A DNA stretch of 64,000 nt from Roseibium litorale (GTDB lineage: Bacteria > Pseudomonadota > Alphaproteobacteria > Rhizobiales > Stappiaceae): assembly GCF_014842915.1 (NCBI RefSeq), contig NZ_JACYXI010000001.1, forward strand, positions 593,887 to 657,886, written 5' to 3'. Below are positions 46,652 through 55,579 of the stretch, piece by piece; position 1 is the first letter of the stretch, and every line of letters begins with the position of its first letter. Both the position numbers and the translations under genes were made by a program. The notes beneath the pieces are model-generated. The model was given only the letters and a program-made list of their open reading frames with translations, had not been told where the DNA came from and did no database searches.

Positions 46652-48316
46652 ATGGCGGAGAGGAAAACAATCGGGCAGCGGCTGGCCGGCCCGCTGCGAG
46701 CTGCAAGCCGGATCACGTTGGCAACCTCGGCAGCAAACCTGCGCAACTTTTCAGCCTTGAAGCACCCAGTTGTTTGGGGGCTGGCCCCCTTCATCGGAGC
46801 CTTTGTGGCGCTTGCTGCCATTCTCTTCCGCGAAGGCATCGGGCTGGTCCAGCTGCTCTGGACGGGCACCCGCTCGGAGACGGTTGTAACCGCCGTTGAG
46901 TCGGTTCCCTGGATATGGGTTCTTTTGGCGCCTTGCGCTGGCGGGCTGGCGGTGGGCCTGCTGCTTCAATTCGTTCAACCCATGCAACGGACCTGCTCGG
47001 TTGCCGATGTCATAGAAGCCAGAGCCAAGGGCGGTGAAGGCCTGCCGTTCTGGTCCGGCATCACCTCGGCGCTCATCACGATGCTGTCGCTTGGGGCGGG
47101 AGCAAGTGCCGGCCGTGAAGGCCCGGTCGTGCATCTGGGCGCAACGATCGGCACTGCGCTTTGCCGCGCCTTCAGCCTGCCTCAATCCGCCCGGCGCCTG
47201 CTGCTGGCCTGCGGCGTGGCAAGCGCTGTTTCTGCGTCTTTCAACGCGCCGATCGCAGGCGTTCTGTTCGCTCACGAGGTCATTCTGGGGCACTACGCCC
47301 TCTCGGCCATCGGCCCCATAGCCGTATCCGCGGTCGTCGGAACGCTGATCACGCGGCTTTGGTTCGGAGATGTCGCCGCCTTTGTGATTCCGGGCCACCA
47401 GATCACCTCCTATCTGGAACTGCCTGCCTTTGCTCTTCTGGGACTGACCTGCGCACTGGTGGCAATCCTGTTTCAATTCGCCCTGATCGGGACAGACTGG
47501 GTCGCCCGCCACATTTATATGCCCACCTGGGCAAGACCCATGGCGGGCGGCGCGGCGGTGGGAGCCATCGCCCTCGCCTATCCGGAGATCCTGGGCGTTG
47601 GCTATGAGACCACCGATGACGCCTTGAAAAACAACCTGCCCCTGGGCCTGATGCTGACCTTGCTGGTGGTGAAGACAGCCGCCACGGCAATCACCCTGGC
47701 ATCCCGCTTTGGCGGCGGCATCTTTTCTCCGTCGCTCTATCTTGGCGCCATGACGGGGGGCGCGTTCGGCTTGATCGCAGCCTCCGTCTTTCCCGAACTT
47801 GCTTCCAGCGAGGGGCTCTATTCCATTCTCGGCATGGGGGCCGTCGCTGCAGCTGTTCTGGGAGCCCCGGTGTCCACAACCATGATCGTGTTCGAGCTGA
47901 CCGGCGGCTATGCGCTCTCCATAGCCCTGCTTCTTACCGTCTCAATCGCGACCGGCCTGACACAGGCGATCCACGGCAAATCCTTCTTTGTCTGGCAGCT
48001 GGAAATGCGCGGCCTCAGCCTTGGCAGCGGCAGCCACACTTATTTCCGCGACCGGGCCAAGGTCACGGATTTCATGGAACCACTGCCTGAGGACATGTCC
48101 TCAGAGCTTTCCGCCCATGCCAATGGATCATCTGTCCTGCAGACGACAGACACGCTGACCAAGGCGCTGAGAAGTTTCGATGAAAGCGGCGCGAGCGTTC
48201 TGCCCGTTGTCGCCCCTGCAACGCCGGATGTGGTGATTGGCCTTGCCCGGCACGTGCGGGCGCTGGGTCATTTCAACAAGGCCTTGATTGAGGAAAGCGA
48301 AGAGGCCCACAGGTAG
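46652..48316 (+). CDS. ClC-family chloride/proton antiporter, second copy
   Basis: 554-residue ClC protein, only distantly similar to its divergent neighbour. It carries SAGREGPVVHLGATIG (gating glutamate), GGGIFSPSLYLGA and FAHEVILGHY with the proton glutamate, but the first selectivity motif is changed: the place of GSGIP holds CSVADVIEA. The C-terminal segment (about residues 475-554) is short and shows at most a partial CBS region. ATG 46652 was chosen; the frame runs upstream to 46553. The altered first motif may change anion preference, for example towards fluoride or nitrate; this is inference. Confidence 0.9.
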   Translation: MAERKTIGQRLAGPLRAASRITLATSAANLRNFSALKHPVVWGLAPFIGAFVALAAILFREGIGLVQLLWTGTRSETVVTAVESVPWIWVLLAPCAGGLAVGLLLQFVQPMQRTCSVADVIEARAKGGEGLPFWSGITSALITMLSLGAGASAGREGPVVHLGATIGTALCRAFSLPQSARRLLLACGVASAVSASFNAPIAGVLFAHEVILGHYALSAIGPIAVSAVVGTLITRLWFGDVAAFVIPGHQITSYLELPAFALLGLTCALVAILFQFALIGTDWVARHIYMPTWARPMAGGAAVGAIALAYPEILGVGYETTDDALKNNLPLGLMLTLLVVKTAATAITLASRFGGGIFSPSLYLGAMTGGAFGLIAASVFPELASSEGLYSILGMGAVAAAVLGAPVSTTMIVFELTGGYALSIALLLTVSIATGLTQAIHGKSFFVWQLEMRGLSLGSGSHTYFRDRAKVTDFMEPLPEDMSSELSAHANGSSVLQTTDTLTKALRSFDESGASVLPVVAPATPDVVIGLARHVRALGHFNKALIEESEEAHR

Positions 48317-48331
48317 GCCTGTTGAAAAGGC

Positions 48332-49372
48332 TCACCTGTTCCAGGTGCGTGGCGGATCGAGCAGTTTCACTTCGCCCACGCCCGGCTGGCCGGTGGGGCG
48401 CCCCGTGCGCATCTTCCAGTTGTTGATGGCATCGTGAATTTCTGCCTGGCGCCAGCGCAGGCCAGGGATGTTGAAGACATCGAGACCGGGCAGCGGCGCG
48501 AAGGGGTTGCGGCGCAGGGAACCATAAATACCGAGGCGGACCGTGGGCCGCAAGCTCAGACCGCGGGCATGGAACCCGTGGGTGTCGGCAACGACCAGCG
48601 TGTTGGCTGGAACCGCCACTTTGACCGGTGCCCGGTAGCCCAGGGTTGCAAGCTCCTCATCAGTGATCCGGAACGACCCAAGGGAATGCATGCTGCGCGC
48701 GCCGCTGGAGGCGCTGAGGGCCTGCTCACGCTCCCAGGCAAGACGCTCCGGCGTCATGCGGTGCGATCCAGGCACATAGGTGAAAGGTCCTCCATCTTCC
48801 GCAACGTCCGAAAGGAAATACCAGCACTTGGATGTCGGCTGGAACGTGTCGGAATGGAAAACTGTCTGTGGGTCGCGTGGCCCCCGATCCGGCTCGGCAA
48901 AGACCGTGTGAATGAAGGTAATCGGATCCGCATTCCACGACCCGACATAGCGCAGCAGGCCCTGGAACAGCGGACCGGTGACCAGTGCGCCGAATTCCGG
49001 CAGCTCCCGGATCATCTTGCGGGTGATCGGCGTGAACCGGGTGACCGCGTTGCCCTGGAGCATTTCCTGCGCAGCAAAGGCGTTGTCGATGACTTCGTGC
49101 TTCAGACGTTCAAAAGCCTCGGGCGGCAGCACATCGCGCACGATGACATAGCCATCGCGCCGATAGGCTTCCGCATGTTCCTTGGAGACCAGCCGCCGCA
49201 TAAGGCTGCGGCGGAAATCCGACATGCGCTCGGCGGTCAGCAGACGCTTTTCGTGCAGCCCCCGCTCGTTGAGCCATTTGCTGCCGATCAACGGATTGTC
49301 CTTGAAGGACTTTGCCCCACTTGCAAGGGAAGCCGCCCAGAGCGGAGCCTTCAGAATGTCAATCGCGCGCAT
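48332..49372 (-). CDS. Phytanoyl-CoA dioxygenase (PhyH) family protein
   Basis: 346-residue Fe(II)/2-oxoglutarate oxygenase. Iron ligands are seen as the HxD of TVFHSDTFQP and the distal His in VVADTHGFHARG, with the 2-oxoglutarate Arg in LRPTVRLGIYG; SDVAEDGGPFTYVPGSH is the classic PhyH stretch. The substrate is unknown; family members hydroxylate acyl-CoAs, ectoine or natural products. It is convergent with the second ClC gene (15 bp apart) and lies 28 bp downstream of aminopeptidase P on the same strand, so probably in one transcript with it. Confidence 0.87.
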   Translation of the reverse strand: MRAIDILKAPLWAASLASGAKSFKDNPLIGSKWLNERGLHEKRLLTAERMSDFRRSLMRRLVSKEHAEAYRRDGYVIVRDVLPPEAFERLKHEVIDNAFAAQEMLQGNAVTRFTPITRKMIRELPEFGALVTGPLFQGLLRYVGSWNADPITFIHTVFAEPDRGPRDPQTVFHSDTFQPTSKCWYFLSDVAEDGGPFTYVPGSHRMTPERLAWEREQALSASSGARSMHSLGSFRITDEELATLGYRAPVKVAVPANTLVVADTHGFHARGLSLRPTVRLGIYGSLRRNPFAPLPGLDVFNIPGLRWRQAEIHDAINNWKMRTGRPTGQPGVGEVKLLDPPRTWNR

Positions 49373-49400
49373 GCCAAATCCTCACCGAAACACTCCTCTT

Positions 49401-51215
49401 TTACAGAGGGGCCGTCGATTCCTCAAGCCAGCTCAGCGACTTGTCGTCGAGAAGCGGCGCGAGTGTCTCAAGCACCTTGCGATGATAGGCATTCAACCAG
49501 GCCAGTTCACTAGCAGTCATGAGTGCCGGATCGACCAGACGCCGGTCGAAGGGCGCAAGCGTCAGGGTTTCAAACCCAAGCATCGGACGCTCACCGCCCT
49601 TGATATCCGCAGCCTCTGTTACAAGCTCCAGGTTTTCCAGCCGGATGCCATACTGGCCTTCCGGATAGTACCCCGGCTCATTGGAGAGGATCATGCCGGG
49701 CTGAAGAGGCACAACGCCGGTCTTGGCGATGCGCTGCGGCCCTTCATGCACTGACAGATAGGAGCCGACGCCATGCCCCGTGCCATGGTCGAAATCGAGC
49801 CCCGCCTTCCACAGCTCGATCCGGGCAAGCGTGTCGAGCTGAGCACCCGTGGTGCCCGCCGGGAAGCGGGCGGAGGAAATGGCGATATGCCCCTTCAAAA
49901 CAAGAGTGAAATGCCGCTTCATTTCCGCAGAGCAAGCCCCCACCGCCATGGTACGGGTAATGTCCGTGGTTCCGTCCTCATACTGGGCGCCGCTGTCGAT
50001 CAGGAACGGCCGCCCCAACGGGATCATCAGGTTGGTCTCACGGCTGACCCGGTAATGACAGATCGCGCCATTCTTGCCCGCACCGGAGATCGTATCGAAG
50101 GAAATGTCCTTAAGCACGCCCGTGTCGGCGCGGAAATGCTCCAGCTTTTCCGCCGCGCCGATTTCATCCAGCTCCCCGGATGGAGCGATATCGTCAAACC
50201 AGGCCAGAAAGCGGACAAACGCCGCGCCATCGCGCACATGCGCGGCCTTGCTGCCAGCGATTTCTGCCGCGTTCTTGACGGACTTGGGCAGAAGCACGGG
50301 GTCGGTGGCCTCAATCACCCGCCCCCCCTTGCCGGTCACAGCCAGGGCAATTCCTTCCCCCGCAAGGCCTGGGTCAAGCATGACAGCCCGGCCCTCGGCG
50401 CCAAGGGTCTCCAGCGCCGGACGGAAGCCGGACGGTTCGCTGATCTCGGCTAGGTTGCTGAGCGCCTCGCGGACAGAGTTCGACAGTTTGCGCCCGTCGA
50501 TGAACAAGGTTGGTTTACCCGTGCCTGGCAAAAGAGCAAAAGACAGGGGTAGCGGCGTGTGCGACACGTCGGAACCGCGGATATTGAACAGCCACGCAAT
50601 GGAGTCTGGCTGGGTCAGCACGCAGGCGTCGGCGCCCTTGGCTGCCACATCGGCCTGAATCCTGGCGATCTTCTCAGCAGCTTCCGCCCCTGCATATGCC
50701 ACTGGATGAAGTTTCACCGCTCCAACGGGAGCCTCGGGGCGGCCTTCCCAGACCGCATCAATTGGATTGTCTTCCAGCAGAACCAGTTCCGCGCCGGCGG
50801 CAGCACTGATCTCACGCAGACGCCGCACTTCGCGCACCGTATGCAGCATCGCATCGATGCCGAGCCTCTGCCCCTTGCGCAGGCGGGAGGAAAGCCAGTC
50901 TGTCACCGGCTCGTTGATGAGATGCTGCGCGGGAAAGACCTTTAGGTCTACCTGGTCAGCCACCTGGATCGTGTAGCGCCCGTCGACGAAGATCGCCGCC
51001 TCGCCACCGAGAACAGCTGCCATGCCCGCCGAACCGGTAAATCCCGTCAGCCACTGAAGCCGGCAATCGCAAGGCGGGACGTATTCGCCCTGATGGGCGT
51101 CCGCCCGCGGAATAAGGAAGCCATCAAGCGAAAGACGCTTGAGTTCGGACCGCAAGAGCGCCGCCCGCGGCGCCCCAACAGAAGGATCGGTGTGATCTTC
51201 AAAGGACTGGAACAT
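49401..51215 (-). CDS. pepP: Xaa-Pro aminopeptidase (aminopeptidase P, M24B)
   Basis: 604-residue metallopeptidase removing N-terminal residues before proline (cytosol). It has two creatinase-like N-terminal domains (residues about 1-330) and a C-terminal pita-bread domain with the dinuclear metal ligands: the aspartates of YEDGTTDITRTM, His in GTGHGVGSYLSVHEGP, Glu in SNEPGYY and Glu in IRLENLELV. Length and two N-terminal domains fit the eukaryotic-type three-domain form found in many alphaproteobacteria. PhyH follows 28 bp downstream. Confidence 0.93.
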   Translation of the reverse strand: MFQSFEDHTDPSVGAPRAALLRSELKRLSLDGFLIPRADAHQGEYVPPCDCRLQWLTGFTGSAGMAAVLGGEAAIFVDGRYTIQVADQVDLKVFPAQHLINEPVTDWLSSRLRKGQRLGIDAMLHTVREVRRLREISAAAGAELVLLEDNPIDAVWEGRPEAPVGAVKLHPVAYAGAEAAEKIARIQADVAAKGADACVLTQPDSIAWLFNIRGSDVSHTPLPLSFALLPGTGKPTLFIDGRKLSNSVREALSNLAEISEPSGFRPALETLGAEGRAVMLDPGLAGEGIALAVTGKGGRVIEATDPVLLPKSVKNAAEIAGSKAAHVRDGAAFVRFLAWFDDIAPSGELDEIGAAEKLEHFRADTGVLKDISFDTISGAGKNGAICHYRVSRETNLMIPLGRPFLIDSGAQYEDGTTDITRTMAVGACSAEMKRHFTLVLKGHIAISSARFPAGTTGAQLDTLARIELWKAGLDFDHGTGHGVGSYLSVHEGPQRIAKTGVVPLQPGMILSNEPGYYPEGQYGIRLENLELVTEAADIKGGERPMLGFETLTLAPFDRRLVDPALMTASELAWLNAYHRKVLETLAPLLDDKSLSWLEESTAPL

Positions 51216-51458
51216 GCGATGAAGCTATGCCCGCTCCAGTTGCCAATCAAGCTGGAAAACATTGGGGGACACTTGTCTCCCATAGTTTCAAGACGATCCC
51301 GCAACGCAACATGATATTCGCACATGCAAAATCCGCAGGCCTGTCATGCAAGATGCGCTCTACCTGAACAGCCCGATTGCCTCCATATTGAACTCAGTCA
51401 AGAAACAGGCACCGCTCCTCCCAAGCAGGCCGCCCATCACCGAACATGGAGAACGACC

Positions 51459-51671
51459 ATGGCTACTGCAACTGCATCCTTCGGCGTGACCAACCGCGCT
51501 TCCGGCAGCTTCGTGCGCCGCGCTCTGAGCCGCATGGTTGAAGCCCGCGAAAAGCAGGCCCGCCGCTACGTAAACGGCTACCTTCTGTCCCTCGACGACG
51601 CGACGCTGGCCGCTCATGGCTTCAACCGCGCCGAACTGGAACGTGAAGGCTCTGTCGGCATGATCCTCTGA
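51459..51671 (+). CDS. DUF1127-like small protein
   Basis: 70 residues. The end has the DUF1127 layout: basic helix EAREKQARRYVNGYLLSLDD, then ATLAAHGFNRAELEREG, matching L(S/D)Dx(x)LxxxGxxRxxI. Small DUF1127 proteins in alphaproteobacteria affect RNA turnover, phosphate or stress responses; the role here is unknown. A GGAGA site precedes ATG 51459 and a strong terminator follows. The ATG at 51324 upstream in frame is less likely. The 243 bp upstream contain no other gene. Confidence 0.78.
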   Translation: MATATASFGVTNRASGSFVRRALSRMVEAREKQARRYVNGYLLSLDDATLAAHGFNRAELEREGSVGMIL

Positions 51672-51699
51672 GAATCTGCTGCACAGCAAACGCAAAAGA

Positions 51700-51735
51700 A
51701 GCGCGAAGGGTAACGCCCTCCGCGCTCTTTTTTTG
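51700..51735 (+). terminator. Rho-independent terminator of the DUF1127 gene
   Basis: AGCGCG...GGG pairs with CCC...CGCGCT and is followed by a run of seven T residues. Confidence 0.85.
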
Positions 51736-51780
51736 TCTTCTACAGGCCCTGAAAGAGGGCTGTGAGGTCGAGGACGCCCG

Positions 51781-52671
51781 TCAGGCGTTCTGCTGACCAC
51801 GCGTCAATGTGAGGGTCAGCCAACCGTCCTTTTCGCCGCGTTTGACAAGATGGAACCCCTGCGCCCGGTAGGCAAACAGGATCCGCGGACCATCTTCCAC
51901 CCGCAGACCTGAGAGAACCAGAGTGGAAACCGGCGTCATCTGGGCGGAAATGCTCTTGGCCATCTTCATCAGAGGCCGGGCGAGAATATTGGCGACCACC
52001 AGATCGAACGGGCCGAATTCGCCGAAACGGCGGTCGTCCATGCCATTTGCGGTAAAGGTGCTGACCAGCGGTCCAACACCGTTGAGCCTTGCGTTCTCGG
52101 CTGCCGTCTGGGTCGCGACAGGATCGATATCCGTCGCCAGCACGAACTGGCGCGTGAGGCGCGCAATCGCAATCGCCAGAACACCAGTGCCGGTCCCCAG
52201 ATCCAGAACTCTCAGATACTGCCGGCGGGACATCAGACGGCTGATTTCCTCAAGACATCCGGCTGTCGTGCCATGGTGCCCGGTGCCGAAAGCAAGGGCT
52301 GCCTCGATCTCGAGCCCCAGGTACCCAGCGGCAACCTTGCCCCGGTCGTGAGCTCCATGGACGACAAACCGTCCGGCCTTCACGGGTGCTAGGCCTTCCA
52401 GGCTCTTGGCGACCCAGTTCTCATCGGGCAGGATTTCGGCATGGACTGGCGCGGCAAAACCATCGGAACCGACCTTATCCTTCACAAGATCAGCCGCTTC
52501 TTCCGGCTCCAGGCCAAACATCAGCACTTCTGCTGTCCAGGTCTTGCCGTCAGCGGAGGATTCAAAGATCGTGACGGGATAGCCATCATCCTCGAACGCG
52601 CGCTCCAGCACGTCGGCGATGCGTTTGGCTTCAAGTTCTGCGGCGGTGATACGCACTCGGACGGTCTGCAT
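51781..52671 (-). CDS. prmA: Ribosomal protein L11 methyltransferase
   Basis: SAM-dependent methyltransferase that trimethylates L11 (cytosol, 296 residues). The N-terminal substrate-recognition part (about 1-95) is followed by the class I fold: motif I RVLDLGTGTGVLAIAIA, DIDPVATQTAAENARLNGV (20 or fewer residues shown) and the characteristic VVANILARPLMKMA in place of the standard NxxANPL. AGAGGA precedes ATG 52671. It is behind the convergent DUF1127 gene and ahead of the two-component genes on the same strand, from which it is separated by about 70 bp. Confidence 0.95.
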   Translation of the reverse strand: MQTVRVRITAAELEAKRIADVLERAFEDDGYPVTIFESSADGKTWTAEVLMFGLEPEEAADLVKDKVGSDGFAAPVHAEILPDENWVAKSLEGLAPVKAGRFVVHGAHDRGKVAAGYLGLEIEAALAFGTGHHGTTAGCLEEISRLMSRRQYLRVLDLGTGTGVLAIAIARLTRQFVLATDIDPVATQTAAENARLNGVGPLVSTFTANGMDDRRFGEFGPFDLVVANILARPLMKMAKSISAQMTPVSTLVLSGLRVEDGPRILFAYRAQGFHLVKRGEKDGWLTLTLTRGQQNA

Positions 52672-52742
52672 AGGGTCCTCTGAAATAGGTCTGGCGACCG
52701 TATAGCCGGAGCTGGGGAAAACAGCCAGTCCCGAGGAGCTAT

Positions 52743-54095
52743 TTATGCCTTAGCGAGCTCAATGCGGACCGTGAGCCCGCCGCCTTCCGTATCATTCAGG
52801 ACCAGCTTGCCGTCATGAGCCTCCACAATGGCACAGGCCGTGGCCAGCCCCAGACCAAAACCGAAACTGGAATCGGTTCCGAGCATCCGGGCGTCATCCC
52901 CGCGTTCAAACGGCATGAGCATCCTCTCCCGTTCCTGCAGGGGAATACCGGGGCCATGATCCTCAACCTCGATAACCACCCTGTCATCGACGCTGGAACT
53001 GATCAGACGAATCCGGTCGTCATAGCGGCGGGCATTGTCGATCAGGTTCGTCATTGCACGGGTCAGCTCGCTGAAGCGGCCCAAAACGGACAGGCCGACC
53101 TCACACTCAATCGCCAGTTCCGCCCCCACGTCCTCATATTGATCACGAATACCTTGAAGGAAGCTGGCAACGTCGATCTTGACGGACAGTTCCCCCGTGC
53201 GGCCGTCACTCAAATAGGTCAACGCCCCGTCGAGCTGGCCTTCCATGATGGCAAGATCAGCCAGATTGCGCTGCTTTATGTCTCCATCTGGCATCAGTTC
53301 GGTTCTGAGCCGCAGCCGTGTCAACGGCGTCCTGAGATCATGGCTGATGGCCGCGAGCATGCGGGTACGCCGCTCGACCAGGTCCTGAATCCGGCTCTGC
53401 ATCCGGTTAAAAGCGTGGGCCGCCTTGCGCACTTCCAGCGGGCCATGTTCCGCGATCGGAACGGCCTGCATCGAAGTCTTGCCAAAGCTCCCTACGCCGG
53501 ACGCAAGCTGGGACAGTGGCAGCACCAGCATTCGGGTGCCCCAAATCAGCAGCATAACAAGGCTGAGAACAAGAAAAAAGATCAACTGCAACAAGGGATT
53601 GCCCCAAACAGGAGGCTCCCTGCGCGGAGGCATACGGGCAAAGACTTGCTGGCCATCCGCCAGTTCGAAAACCAGATTGGACCGCTCTTCACCGTCCTCA
53701 TCCAGTTCAACCGGACCAAGCCCCAAGGCCTTGAGGCCTTGACCGAAGTCAGAAAAACGGAAGGGCATCCAGAAAGGAACCCGCGGGCTGCCGTCATCAC
53801 GTGATTTGAGAACATAGCTGCCGGCAGGCATCAGACGCAGATGAATATCCGGATTGCGGCTGGCAAAGTCTGCAACAAGCGCCTGCCTGAGTTCTGAATC
53901 CGTTTCATTCATTTGCGCAACAAGCACCGCGGCCTTTATCCCATAGGCAAAGGCATCCTCTCCCGGAGGGCCAGGCTGCAAAATCCGGAAAGCAGCAAAA
54001 AACAGCATGACGAGCATCCCGAGGGACGTGAGCATGACCAAAAGCAATTGGGCAGCAATGCTTTCCGGCCAGAGCCGGGAGATCAGTCTCGTCAA
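52743..54095 (-). CDS. Sensor histidine kinase (EnvZ-like)
   Basis: 450-residue inner-membrane kinase. Membrane helices at about 15-37 and 168-190 bound a periplasmic sensor of about 130 residues that I cannot classify; a HAMP region follows. The phosphoacceptor is His252 in AAISHDLRTPLTRL, with N-box NLIDNARRYDD, G1 DHGPGIP and G2 GFGLGLATA. The start codon is TTG overlapping the response-regulator stop by 4 bp (TTGA), giving translational coupling to the regulator upstream. The signal is unknown; no metabolic gene is attached to the pair. Confidence 0.92.
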   Translation of the reverse strand: MTRLISRLWPESIAAQLLLVMLTSLGMLVMLFFAAFRILQPGPPGEDAFAYGIKAAVLVAQMNETDSELRQALVADFASRNPDIHLRLMPAGSYVLKSRDDGSPRVPFWMPFRFSDFGQGLKALGLGPVELDEDGEERSNLVFELADGQQVFARMPPRREPPVWGNPLLQLIFFLVLSLVMLLIWGTRMLVLPLSQLASGVGSFGKTSMQAVPIAEHGPLEVRKAAHAFNRMQSRIQDLVERRTRMLAAISHDLRTPLTRLRLRTELMPDGDIKQRNLADLAIMEGQLDGALTYLSDGRTGELSVKIDVASFLQGIRDQYEDVGAELAIECEVGLSVLGRFSELTRAMTNLIDNARRYDDRIRLISSSVDDRVVIEVEDHGPGIPLQERERMLMPFERGDDARMLGTDSSFGFGLGLATACAIVEAHDGKLVLNDTEGGGLTVRIELAKA

Positions 54096-54811
54096 CTGGT
54101 TGTCACCTCTGCGATGAACTCGTATCCACCGGACCGGACCGTCCTGATGAACTGGTAAGGCGCGCCGCCAGCTTCCATCTTGCTGCGAACACGGCTGACG
54201 AGAATGTCGATATTCCGCCCGCCAGAGCTATTGCCATTCGAACCATGGGTCAAATCGGTCAGTTGATCGCGCCCAAGAACGCGGCCATGACGCTCGCAAA
54301 GCACTTGAAGCAGATCAAACTCGGCAGGGGTCAGGCTGATCACCGATCCGCTTGGATTGGTCAGCTGCCGGAGCGCGCAGTCCATGGCCCAGCCCTCAAA
54401 AGACAACTTGCGCCCGGTGACCGCGGGCGTATTCGCCCCCATATCCACGCGGCGGAACATGGCACGGATACGTGCGGTCAACTCGCGTGGATTGAACGGC
54501 TTCGGCAGATAGTCGTCCGCCCCCACCTCAAGCCCGACGACCCGATCAAAATCGTCGGCCTTGGCCGAGACAATGATGATCGGCAGTGTGCTTGTTGCCC
54601 GTACACGTCTGCAAATGCTGAGACCGTCCTCGCCGGGAAGCATCAGGTCAAGAACCATGAGGTCGATCCGGGCGCCAGACAAGACCCAGTCCATCTCGGC
54701 CGCGTCTTTCGCAAGACTTACCTTCCAGCCGTTTGAGGTCAGGTGACGCTCGATCAGAGCCCCGATTTCAAGGTCGTCCTCGACGACAAGAATATGTTCA
54801 GTACGCATCAT
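54092..54811 (-). CDS. OmpR-family response regulator
   Basis: 239 residues from ATG 54811 (Met-Met-Arg-Thr start; an upstream TTG at 54829 is less likely). The receiver domain has the acidic pair EDD at 11-13, phosphoacceptor Asp55 (LMVLDLMLPG) and Lys in YLPKPF; the C-terminal winged helix ends GGRNIDILVSRVRSKM and SGGYEF, typical of OmpR/PhoB DNA binding. It is the partner of the downstream kinase. Phased ATTAAC-like repeats upstream of the divergent gene are a plausible binding site. Confidence 0.95.
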   Translation of the reverse strand: MMRTEHILVVEDDLEIGALIERHLTSNGWKVSLAKDAAEMDWVLSGARIDLMVLDLMLPGEDGLSICRRVRATSTLPIIIVSAKADDFDRVVGLEVGADDYLPKPFNPRELTARIRAMFRRVDMGANTPAVTGRKLSFEGWAMDCALRQLTNPSGSVISLTPAEFDLLQVLCERHGRVLGRDQLTDLTHGSNGNSSGGRNIDILVSRVRSKMEAGGAPYQFIRTVRSGGYEFIAEVTTS

Positions 54812-54897
54812 GCCGCCAATATGCAGCAATCCTTTTCCTTTGCATCATCTTTTTTGCATCAAATTGTTTCCATTTGTTTCTATAACATATTTCAGAA

Positions 54898-54952
54898 ATT
54901 AACCGAAATCATACAGAAACAAGTCATTAACAGATTATTAACCCAAAGTAAC
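54898..54952. promoter_or_regulatory. Phased ATTAAC-like repeats, candidate OmpR-type operator
   Basis: ATTAAC occurs at 54898, 54926 and 54937, and AGTAAC at 54947. The last three lie 11 and 10 bp apart, one helical turn, as OmpR/PhoB-type regulators need for tandem dimers. The site lies between the response regulator and the divergent proline-rich protein gene. Confidence 0.5.
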
Positions 54953-54996
54953 AGAGTGTCAAAATTGCGGGAATTACTTTGGGAAAGGATTGGATC

Positions 54997-55497
54997 ATGA
55001 CATCCATCAGCACGGCGTTATCGCCACCGCCTCCGCAGAAATCAATTCAGAGCAAGCTAAGCGAACAGGTCAGCGCCGGCGACATCACCTCCGACGACAT
55101 GGATGCGATGCTTTCGGCCCTGGAAGCCATTCATGATGACATGGCGCCTGAGGCAGCAGGCTCAACTGAACCTCCCAGCAAGGAAGAAATGCAGTCCAAG
55201 CTGGAAAGCCTCCTGTCCGAGCAGGTCGAAGAAGGCACATTGACCCAGGACCAGGCCGATGAATTGTCAGCCATGTTCGAAAGTGGAGAAATGGGCCCTC
55301 CGCCCCCGCCACCTGGCGAAGGCCCGATGGGACCTCCTCCTTCCGGTGACATGAGCGCGTCTTCCAAAGACGATGAAAGCGAAGATCTCGTTCAGAAGCT
55401 TCTGGCACAGCTCTCCAGCTCCCAGACCTCCGGCTATTCGGCCAGCGGCTCCACCACATCGACCTCCAGCTCATTTCTGGTCGACTACACAGCCTAA
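54997..55497 (+). CDS. Small acidic proline-rich protein of unknown function
   Basis: 166 residues from ATG 54997, which has an AAAGGA site (an upstream TTG at 54979 is less likely). It contains two related helical segments, QSKLSEQVSAGDITSDDMDA (residues about 18-37) and QSKLESLLSEQVEEGTLTQD further on, each of the form helix-x-G-x-(I/L)-T/D-D; the second continues QADELSAMF. Next come a Pro/Gly-rich linker and a Ser/Thr-rich tail ending in VDYTA. The pattern recalls EF-hand-like or helical repeat domains, but I recognise no family. No signal peptide is evident. It is divergent from the two-component regulator. Confidence 0.75.
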   Translation: MTSISTALSPPPPQKSIQSKLSEQVSAGDITSDDMDAMLSALEAIHDDMAPEAAGSTEPPSKEEMQSKLESLLSEQVEEGTLTQDQADELSAMFESGEMGPPPPPPGEGPMGPPPSGDMSASSKDDESEDLVQKLLAQLSSSQTSGYSASGSTTSTSSSFLVDYTA

Positions 55498-55527
55498 CTT
55501 TTCTGATCTATTTCGGGTCGAGAAATC

Positions 55528-55560
55528 AAGACCGGCAGCTTCCCGCTGCCGGTCTTTTGC
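55528..55560 (+). terminator. Rho-independent terminator of the proline-rich protein gene
   Basis: 12-bp arms AAGACCGGCAGC (55528-55539) and GCTGCCGGTCTT (55545-55556), followed by TTTGCGTTT. Confidence 0.85.
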
Positions 55561-55579
55561 GTTTCACCGCAAGGAAACT

